Shown: one piece after another, positions 1 through 5,292 of the stretch
Layout of the letters: each line of letters opens with the position of its first letter
How positions within the stretch are numbered: position 1 is the first letter of the stretch
Source: Actinomycetota bacterium
GTDB lineage: Bacteria; Actinomycetota; Acidimicrobiia; Acidimicrobiales; Microtrichaceae
Direction: 5' to 3'
DNA: 6,380 bases
Assembly: GCA_009700815.1 (NCBI GenBank)
Contig: WLLG01000133.1
Span: 1 to 6,380 of the forward strand
The notes under the pieces: generated by a model
What the model was told of the DNA's origin: nothing
Database searches by the model: none
What the model saw: only the letters and a program-made list of their open reading frames with translations
Made by a program: the position numbers and the translations under genes

Positions 1-737
1 ACGCAGGTCGTGGGGTGTTGATGCGCCTTGCAGCTGCCGGCCTTGGCCCGAGTCAGATCACGGCGGTGCTCCTCACCCACCTGCACAGTGACCATCTGAC
101 TGATCTCAACGACGTGATTACTACTCGATGGATTACGAGTTTCCCAGCTACTCCCCTGATCGTCCTCGGCCCGCCAGGGACTGCGAATGTTGTGGACCAC
201 CTGATGTCGATGCTGCGGGCAGATATCTCGTACCGGATCCATCACCACGATGACCTAACGGATCCGCCTGTGGTTCACGTCACGGAATGCGTAGCGGGTA
301 TGACCTTCGAGTTTGAAGACGTCACGGTCACGGTCGGAGAGACTGATCACAAGCCCGTTGAGCCGTCGATCGGCTTTCGGGTCGATTACGAGGGGGTTGG
401 GGTCGTCCTCGCTGGCGACACGGTCCCTTGTGAAGGGCTCGACAATCTCTGCGCTGGGGCGGATGCCCTAGTTCACACTGCCATTCGCTCAGATATCGTG
501 GCCATGATTCCACTGCAGCGGATGCAGGACATCTTGGATTACCACTCCTCAGTTGAACAAGCAGCACAGACGGCACAGCGAGCAGGAGTTGGGACTCTTG
601 TCTTGACGCACTATGTGCCCGCCTTTGCTGCTGGGGAAGGTCAAGATTGGCGAGACCTGGCTGCAACCGAGTTTGGCGGCAGGATCGAGCTAGGCGACGA
701 CCTGCATCGAGTTTCCGTGACCTCAGCTGCAGTCTGA
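1..737 (+). CDS. MBL-fold metallo-hydrolase (RNase Z/arylsulfatase-like), 5' partial
   Basis: The reading frame is open to the left edge and ends at TGA 735-737. The residues before the first possible start (GTG 15) read AGRG and continue into VLMRLAAAGL. In this family that stretch follows the 'DxGrG' turn, so roughly the first 40-50 residues of the protein lie outside the window. Counting from GTG 15, the zinc-binding signature HLHSDH is at residues 22-27, a probable metal-ligand aspartate is in LAGDT (D135), and histidines sit at H112 (TDHKP), H177 (YHSS) and H199 (LTHY). The order HxHxDH, GDT, HSS, LTHY is typical of RNase Z-like and related phosphodiesterase/arylsulfatase-like metallo-beta-lactamase proteins, which are two-metal cytoplasmic hydrolases. 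I cannot separate true tRNA 3'-processing RNase Z from generic MBL hydrolases without the N-terminus and a tree. It lies 44 nt upstream of the iron permease's palindrome region and in the same direction, but the permease has its own promoter, so a shared operon is not needed. Confidence 0.9.
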   Translation, partial: AGRGVLMRLAAAGLGPSQITAVLLTHLHSDHLTDLNDVITTRWITSFPATPLIVLGPPGTANVVDHLMSMLRADISYRIHHHDDLTDPPVVHVTECVAGMTFEFEDVTVTVGETDHKPVEPSIGFRVDYEGVGVVLAGDTVPCEGLDNLCAGADALVHTAIRSDIVAMIPLQRMQDILDYHSSVEQAAQTAQRAGVGTLVLTHYVPAFAAGEGQDWRDLAATEFGGRIELGDDLHRVSVTSAAV

Positions 738-774
738 ACCTTGAGTTTCATACTTGAGAAAGACTGAGCATGAC

Positions 775-804
775 TTGACTCATGATGGTAAGGGTGCTTA
801 CCAT
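775..804 (+). promoter_or_regulatory. Candidate sigma70-like promoter of the iron permease gene
   Basis: TTGACT at 775-780 matches the -35 consensus at five of six positions. After an 18-nt spacer, TACCAT at 799-804 matches TATAAT at four positions, including the key first two and last bases. Transcription would then start near 811-812, on or next to ATG 812, giving a leaderless mRNA, a mode common in actinobacteria. The promoter lies almost entirely inside a perfect inverted repeat. The assignment rests on motif spacing only. Confidence 0.5.
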
Positions 805-811
805 CATGAGT
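778..811. repeat. Perfect 15-bp inverted repeat, probable operator of the iron permease
   Basis: The left arm ACTCATGATGGTAAG (778-792) and the right arm CTTACCATCATGAGT (797-811) are exact reverse complements, separated by GGTG (793-796). The repeat spans the spacer and -10 of the candidate promoter and ends one base before ATG 812. That position suits a repressor operator for a dimer or pair of dimers. The inner GGTAAG/CTTACC halves resemble the GGTTAG/CTAACC halves of DtxR/IdeR iron boxes, but the 4-nt centre does not match their 1-nt centre, so the regulator is unidentified. In any read-through RNA from the upstream gene it would form a 15-bp hairpin covering the start codon. No U-tract follows, which argues against an intrinsic terminator. 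Confidence 0.85.
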
Positions 812-1675
812 ATGGGACCAAGTTTACTCATTACGCTTCGTGAAGGACTTGAAATTTCGCTTGTCCTAGCGATCATCGCTGGCTATCTCAAGAAGACTGA
901 TCGGAGCGACCGGATTCCGACCATGTGGCTAGGTGCTGGGCTCGCCGGCGTTAGTTGCATCCTTCTCGGGCTCGCCTTTGATCAAGTGATTGGAGAGTTC
1001 ACAGGGAAATGGGAGCAATTCATCGAGGGAACCCTTGCGTTAACTGCAGCGGCGGTTCTTACCTGGATGATCTTTTGGATGCGCGGCCATGCCAGAGGAA
1101 TGCAATCAGACCTTCAGCAAAAGATCGACACGGCGATTGAACGAGCCCCGTGGTCCTTGGCCTTGGTTGCTTTCGTAGCAGTTGCTCGAGAGGGATTTGA
1201 GACAGTGTTGTTCCTGCTCGGCGCAGAGTCATCGGGAGCCTCAGGCAAGGCAGTGCTGCTTGGTGGCTTCATCGGCCTCCTCCTCTCAGCTGTCCTCGGA
1301 TTTGCCTTCTATCTAGGCAGCGAGCGGATCAATCTGCGCAGCTTCTTTAAGTGGACAGGATTGTTACTCATCCTGTTTGCCGCTGGACTCTTCGCAAAAG
1401 GTATCCACGAGTTCCGAGAGTTCTTCGAGTTTGAGGCCTCTTGGTATGCGGCACCCATGTGGCAGATCACTCGAGGACCACTAGCTGAAGGGTGGACTGC
1501 TGACTTCCTGTCCGGGCTCTTCGGATGGAGCTCAGATCCGGAGCGAATCCGAGTTGCGGCCTACTTCGCGTTCTTGATTCCTGCACTGTGGTTCTTCTAC
1601 CGCGAGCCATCGCCACAGAAGCCACAAACCGCTGCTTTACAGGAACCCGTTCTCCACGGTGACGGCCGTGGATAA
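812..1675 (+). CDS. efeU: FTR1/EfeU family iron permease
   Basis: This is an inner-membrane high-affinity iron permease of the OFeT/FTR1 family, about 287 residues against about 276 for E. coli EfeU. Both hallmark iron-binding motifs are present: REGLE at residues 10-14 in the first helix and REGFE at 126-130 in the fourth. Hydrophobic segments lie near 3-24, 37-58, 72-91, 115-138, 149-169, 180-200 and 247-264, giving the seven helices expected. Stretches such as LTWMIFWMR (83-91) and FFKWTGLL (178-185) closely follow EfeU. I chose ATG 812 because it puts nine residues before REGLE, as in E. coli EfeU, and coincides with the predicted transcription start. ATG 806 (weak AAGGG 11 nt upstream) and ATG 782 are in-frame alternatives, but 782 lies inside the palindrome and has no ribosome binding site. 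No efeO or efeB (the periplasmic and peroxidase partners) follows; the next gene is convergent. The hydrophilic last 13 codons overlap the 3' end of that gene. Confidence 0.93.
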   Translation: MGPSLLITLREGLEISLVLAIIAGYLKKTDRSDRIPTMWLGAGLAGVSCILLGLAFDQVIGEFTGKWEQFIEGTLALTAAAVLTWMIFWMRGHARGMQSDLQQKIDTAIERAPWSLALVAFVAVAREGFETVLFLLGAESSGASGKAVLLGGFIGLLLSAVLGFAFYLGSERINLRSFFKWTGLLLILFAAGLFAKGIHEFREFFEFEASWYAAPMWQITRGPLAEGWTADFLSGLFGWSSDPERIRVAAYFAFLIPALWFFYREPSPQKPQTAALQEPVLHGDGRG

Positions 1676-3904
1676 GAGCACTTCTAGGGCATCAGCAGAA
1701 ACAGCCTTCGAGAACAGGAACCCCTGGGCGTAGATGCAGCCTGACTGAACCAGCCACTCTTGCTGAGCTGCTGTCTCTACCCCTTCTGCGATCACCTCAT
1801 GCCCAAGTGCGTCAGCAAGACGGATGATGGCAGTGACGATTGCCTCGTCCTCTAGGTCGCTACCCAGACCATCTACGAACTCTCGATCAATCTTGAGTGC
1901 ACCAATCGGATAGCGCTTTAGGTACACCAGCGAGGAGTAACCGGTTCCAAAGTCGTCCACCATGAAACGGACCCCAAGAGAACGAAGAGAGCGAAGAATC
2001 TCCAGGGTCATCGCATCGTTTGCCATAACCATGCTCTCTGTGATCTCTAGCCACAGCCGGGAGCCGTGCAGCCGATACTTGGCCAGAGTTTCAGCCACAA
2101 AATCAACAATCTCTGGGTGGGCAAAGTGGCGGACCGAAAGATTGACCGAGATGGTTAAGTCAGGATTTAACCGTGTCCACCCGGCCAATTGGCGACAAGA
2201 CTCATCAAGAACAGATTTGTCAATCTCAACGATAAGCCCAGTTTCTTCTGCTAGTTCCAAGAAGGCGTCAGGTGCGAGCAGACCGCGTGTGGGGTGGTTC
2301 CAGCGGACCAGGGCCTCCAGACTATGGACTTTCCCGGTTTCCAAGTTCATGCTCGGTTGAAAGAACGGAACAAATTCGCCGGCCTTGAGGCCAAGAGAAA
2401 TCTCTTGTTCAAGATCGGCGCGCTTAAACATCTCGTCGCGCATCTGAACGTCGTAACAGACCACGCAATCGCGACCACTGGTCTTTGCTCGATACATCGC
2501 AACATCAGCGTTGCCAAGGAGTTCCTCCGAGGACAGGCCTGCAGCTGATTCCGCTACGCCAACGCTGACACTCAGCTGGGTACCACGACCGTCAATCACA
2601 AGAGGCTGTGTCATCTGATAAGTGACCCTCTGTGCTAGGGCCTCTGCATCCTCAGCCGAGATTCCTGGAGCGACGACCACAAACTCGTCTCCAGCTAGTC
2701 GACCGACAAGGTCCTCCTCTCGCACTGCACTTCGCAGACGACTGGCGACTTCGATAAGGACTCTGTCGCCAAAGGAGTGTCCATACATGTCGTTGAGGAG
2801 CTTGAACCGGTCAACGTCGATATACAACACCGACAGGGGTACTCCTCGGGCAGTGTGATCCAGCTCGTACTCGATCATTTCGAGCACGGTGGTTCGGTTT
2901 GGTAAAGCAGTCAGCGCATCATGGCTAGCCTTGAACCGTTCCCCTTCGAGGGAATCACGAAGAGCGTGAATAGCTGCAGCATCAGTGACTGCGAGCGAAG
3001 CATGATCTGCAAGACGGAGCAGGATCTCTTCTTCTGGCGGAGTGAAGATGCGACCAACCTCACGTGAGGCCACGTTGATAACCCCAACTATGTGCCCGTC
3101 ATGATGCACCGGTGCGGCCATTACGGCTTCGATAAACGCCTCGGGGGCACTTCCAAGCGCCGCCGCATCAGCAGGGAAATCCATGGTAGAGACGAGAACG
3201 CCCTCAGTGAAGGCACGACCAGAAAACCCTTGATCTAGTGGAATGGATCGAAAGTGAGCTAATCCCTCTCCGGGATAACCAGCGAGCGATGCAATCGCGT
3301 CAGCCCCTTCCCCTAGGCCGACTACTCGAAGCCCGACCACGTCAGCGCTCAGAAGTTCGGCAGCACCTTGAGTGATGCTGTCCATGACTTCTTGAAGCGG
3401 CGCACGATGTGAGATTGACTTCTGAATCTGCGCAAGCCGGTCGCTCAGATACTGCCGCTCTGCTAAGCGCTCTGCCAGCATCCGACTCTCGGTCAGCCTG
3501 TCTGTGGCAGTCATTGCAAGACCGAGTGCTCGAGCCATCGAGCGAACAAGCGTCTCTTCTTCTTTGTCGAAAGGATTGCCTGCTCGCAACACCACCATCG
3601 TGCAGCCCGCAGTCGACACAGCCGCGCTCACCGAGTGGACCTCGCCGATCCCAGGCACTTGCAGTATCGAGAACCGAACTTCGGCGGCATTTCGAAGCAG
3701 CTTTACGGGGACAGCATCTGCAGGAAATCCAAGGCAACGAACAACCGTCTCGTCAATGAGAAGTGCTACTACTTCAGCATCAAGGGCAGCAGCGACTCGA
3801 TCAACTGCGATTCGAGTCATATTTACACCGTCCAGCATTTCGAGCAGCTCGAAAACCTCGAGGAACTCGGCTAGTTGAACAGTGGACCACGGGGCTGAGG
3901 GCAC
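1637..3904 (-). CDS. GAF-GAF-GGDEF-EAL cyclic di-GMP synthase/phosphodiesterase
   Basis: This is a soluble signalling protein of about 755 residues counted from GTG 3904. Domain order: an N-terminal GAF-like domain (about 10-135), a short helical linker (about 138-162), a second GAF domain (about 165-310), GGDEF (about 320-485) and EAL (about 500-745). No membrane segment is seen. The GGDEF signature is AGDEF (404-408), a variant usually compatible with diguanylate cyclase activity. A product-inhibition I-site RxxD (R395, D398) sits exactly five residues before it. The EAL domain keeps its metal and catalytic residues: E530 of EALVR, N588 (SVNLS), E620 (LEITES), D650-D651 (DDFGTG), K671 (LKIDRE), E707 (EGVET) and Q727. 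Both synthesis and breakdown of c-di-GMP are therefore possible, with the GAF domains as likely input sites. GTG 3904 lies 4 nt after the FIST stop codon, with GGGG about 7 nt upstream. GTG 3979 would add 25 residues but overlap the FIST gene by 71 nt, and that extension lacks GAF character. Confidence 0.93.
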   Translation of the reverse strand: MPSAPWSTVQLAEFLEVFELLEMLDGVNMTRIAVDRVAAALDAEVVALLIDETVVRCLGFPADAVPVKLLRNAAEVRFSILQVPGIGEVHSVSAAVSTAGCTMVVLRAGNPFDKEEETLVRSMARALGLAMTATDRLTESRMLAERLAERQYLSDRLAQIQKSISHRAPLQEVMDSITQGAAELLSADVVGLRVVGLGEGADAIASLAGYPGEGLAHFRSIPLDQGFSGRAFTEGVLVSTMDFPADAAALGSAPEAFIEAVMAAPVHHDGHIVGVINVASREVGRIFTPPEEEILLRLADHASLAVTDAAAIHALRDSLEGERFKASHDALTALPNRTTVLEMIEYELDHTARGVPLSVLYIDVDRFKLLNDMYGHSFGDRVLIEVASRLRSAVREEDLVGRLAGDEFVVVAPGISAEDAEALAQRVTYQMTQPLVIDGRGTQLSVSVGVAESAAGLSSEELLGNADVAMYRAKTSGRDCVVCYDVQMRDEMFKRADLEQEISLGLKAGEFVPFFQPSMNLETGKVHSLEALVRWNHPTRGLLAPDAFLELAEETGLIVEIDKSVLDESCRQLAGWTRLNPDLTISVNLSVRHFAHPEIVDFVAETLAKYRLHGSRLWLEITESMVMANDAMTLEILRSLRSLGVRFMVDDFGTGYSSLVYLKRYPIGALKIDREFVDGLGSDLEDEAIVTAIIRLADALGHEVIAEGVETAAQQEWLVQSGCIYAQGFLFSKAVSADALEVLLSTAVTVENGFL
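1653..1672. terminator. Small hairpin in the tail-to-tail overlap, possible weak bidirectional terminator
   Basis: TCCACGG (1653-1659) and CCGTGGA (1666-1672) form a 7-bp perfect stem with a 6-nt loop. The hairpin sits within the region where the two convergent genes overlap, the only place a shared terminator could lie without cutting deeply into either gene. Neither strand has a clear U-run after the stem, so classical intrinsic termination is unsupported. A U-poor actinobacterial-type terminator or a chance hairpin are both possible. Confidence 0.3.
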
Positions 3905-3908
3905 TCGG

Positions 3909-5081
3909 TTACCCCAATGCCAACACGACGAGAGTCTGGTTGTGGAAACCACTAGAACCGGAGGTCCGAGCAAATTCACCGTAGCTGTAGAAACCAGCTA
4001 CGGCTGCTCCGTCTGCCCCATCCGCGATCTGACTGATCTCTCTCTGAATGCCCTCGCCGAGCACGCCTTTGCGGGCTATGCAATCAAAAACCATAAAGCC
4101 CTTGGGTGGGCTTCCCTGAAATGTTTCAACTGCGCCTGAACATGCCGCATCGGTGGCACCCAATACTGACTCGGCATCCCCCTCCATAATTGACACTGAT
4201 CCCCCCTGCGGTACCTCGGCAAAGCAAGTAAAGGTTCGGTTCTCGAAGTCGGCCTTGGCTACGAAGCGAATCTCATCACGGTTGCGCCTGATCAAACCAA
4301 TAGGTCGTGTGGCAGCAAAGTCAGTAAATGCTGCAGCGTCGACTCGCACCTCGGCGGGTGCGTCTAGGCGGTTGAGGTATGTGTCAAGTGCTGGCTCATC
4401 ATCAAGCGTCTCGACGACTACCCCAGAGGACTTGGTCACCGTCATAGATCCGCCAGTTGAACGCCAACCGTGACTTACCCCGATGCCGATTGGGCCGTCC
4501 GAGGTGATGGCCGCTGCGACGATTGCATTTGTCAGCGCCACTGAGCCGAAGAACTGAGTCGTTCGCTCCATTCGAAGACCATCACCCGCACATCCGCCAA
4601 CTAGGGGAACCTCGGCGCCAACTCGGTCATAAGCCCCCCGAACGACCTCCTGTTGATCGCCGGCAAGGCCATCAGAAAGCAGCAGTAACACCGTGGATTC
4701 GCGCCTAGCTAACTGCTCCACGCAGCCGGCAACCTCAGACCCAGCGCTGCGAAGATCGCCGTCGTTCACTTCCTGGCAGGAGACCTCGACGGCAAATCCG
4801 TCACCACCCAGAGCGAACACAACAACACCGCCATCGTCTGCACCACCGGTTGCAATCTCTCCAGCGGTTGAGCACCCAATAAGCGGCACCCCCGCAGCAG
4901 CCAGTCCAAATCCCTCCGCTAGCAGTTCTGGGTCATAGGTGGATGCGGCATAGGCGACAAAGAGGACGGGCTCAACGCCAGCAGCTCTCAAGGAAGCGGA
5001 AGCACTTTGCACAGCCTCCTGTGCGGCCTCGAATGGTGCAGACATGCGCGATATCCCTGTGGCTGTCTCTCGTTTATTCAT
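3909..5081 (-). CDS. FIST domain sensory protein (FIST_N + FIST_C)
   Basis: This is a cytoplasmic FIST (F-box and intracellular signal transduction) protein of about 390 residues. FIST_N spans about 8-225 and shows LIGCSTAGEI (67-76), LLLLSDGL (132-139), PLVGGCAGDG (159-168) and GIGVSHGW (199-206). FIST_C spans about 228-388 and shows RPIGLIRR (259-266), VPQGGSVSIMEGD (290-302), GFMVFDCIARKGVLGE (328-343), GFYSYGEF (363-370) and NQTLVVLALG at the end. FIST domains are thought to bind small ligands, possibly amino acids or their derivatives, and occur beside or fused to c-di-GMP enzymes, histidine kinases and chemoreceptors. No output domain is attached here, so the downstream GGDEF-EAL protein is the obvious partner (inference). 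I chose ATG 5081 because ATGISRMSAPFEAAQEA then fits the usual start of the domain. ATG 5045, with AGGGA 8 nt upstream, is a real alternative (378 residues). The frame stays open to 5540, but that extension has no FIST character and runs antisense to the GH3 gene. Confidence 0.92.
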   Translation of the reverse strand: MNKRETATGISRMSAPFEAAQEAVQSASASLRAAGVEPVLFVAYAASTYDPELLAEGFGLAAAGVPLIGCSTAGEIATGGADDGGVVVFALGGDGFAVEVSCQEVNDGDLRSAGSEVAGCVEQLARRESTVLLLLSDGLAGDQQEVVRGAYDRVGAEVPLVGGCAGDGLRMERTTQFFGSVALTNAIVAAAITSDGPIGIGVSHGWRSTGGSMTVTKSSGVVVETLDDEPALDTYLNRLDAPAEVRVDAAAFTDFAATRPIGLIRRNRDEIRFVAKADFENRTFTCFAEVPQGGSVSIMEGDAESVLGATDAACSGAVETFQGSPPKGFMVFDCIARKGVLGEGIQREISQIADGADGAAVAGFYSYGEFARTSGSSGFHNQTLVVLALG

Positions 5082-5164
5082 ACTTGCCGAAGCGGCACTG
5101 TCTGCAGGATCCGAATGAGTGGACAATGTGTTTAACCCCCGATGAGAGAACGACCCGACTCTAA

Positions 5165-5193
5165 TCGGCTTGGCAGACGTCACCCTTGATAAT
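5165..5193 (+). promoter_or_regulatory. Weak candidate promoter for the GH3 gene
   Basis: GATAAT at 5188-5193 matches the -10 consensus at five positions. A poor -35 (TCGGCT, 5165-5170) lies 17 nt upstream. If used, transcription would start near 5200 and leave a leader of about 93 nt that contains the hairpin at 5245-5274. The rest of the 211-nt gap between the divergent FIST and GH3 genes shows no convincing promoter for the FIST gene on the minus strand. Confidence 0.25.
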
Positions 5194-5244
5194 CTTTTCA
5201 CTCGCAATCGGGCCCATCCAACCTTCTGAACCATAATCAAGCAC

Positions 5245-5274
5245 CCCTCTGCCGAAGCAGTGTCGGCGAGAGGG
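5245..5274 (+). promoter_or_regulatory. Hairpin in the putative leader of the GH3 gene
   Basis: CCCTCTGCCGA (5245-5255) pairs with TCGGC (5263-5267) and then AGAGGG (5269-5274). This gives 11 base pairs with a single bulged G (5268) and a 7-nt loop. It ends 7 nt before the ribosome binding site. No U-run follows, so it is not an intrinsic terminator. It could be an mRNA-stability or translation-control structure, or a DNA operator. The pairing is plain in the sequence; any function is a guess. Confidence 0.45.
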
Positions 5275-5281
5275 TCGTACC

Positions 5282-5286
5282 GGAGG
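5282..5286 (+). promoter_or_regulatory. Strong ribosome binding site of the GH3 gene
   Basis: GGAGG is separated by six bases (TTCTTC) from ATG 5293. This near-ideal Shine-Dalgarno fixes the start of the GH3 gene, rather than in-frame GTG 5260 or ATG 5311. It is the only strong site of this kind seen before a gene start in the window. Confidence 0.85.
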
Positions 5287-5292
5287 TTCTTC

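Noticed and set aside
328..666. 112-residue minus-strand frame inside the MBL hydrolase gene
   Set aside because: It is antisense to conserved metal-binding motifs and has no family resemblance.
782..811. ATG 782 as the start of the iron permease
   Set aside because: It lies inside the left palindrome arm, has no ribosome binding site and adds ten residues not typical of EfeU. ATG 812 (or 806) fits the family and the promoter better.
778..811. Palindrome as an intrinsic terminator of the upstream hydrolase gene
   Set aside because: No U-tract follows the stem and the right arm ends at the permease start codon. The promoter overlap makes an operator more likely.
1962..2858. Several plus-strand open frames inside the GGDEF-EAL gene
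   Set aside because: They are antisense shadows of a gene with strongly conserved domains and have no recognisable protein features.
3342..5164. Short open frames opposite or within the GAF and FIST regions on both strands
   Set aside because: Low-complexity Ser/Arg/Thr-rich translations with no domains, overlapping well-supported genes throughout.
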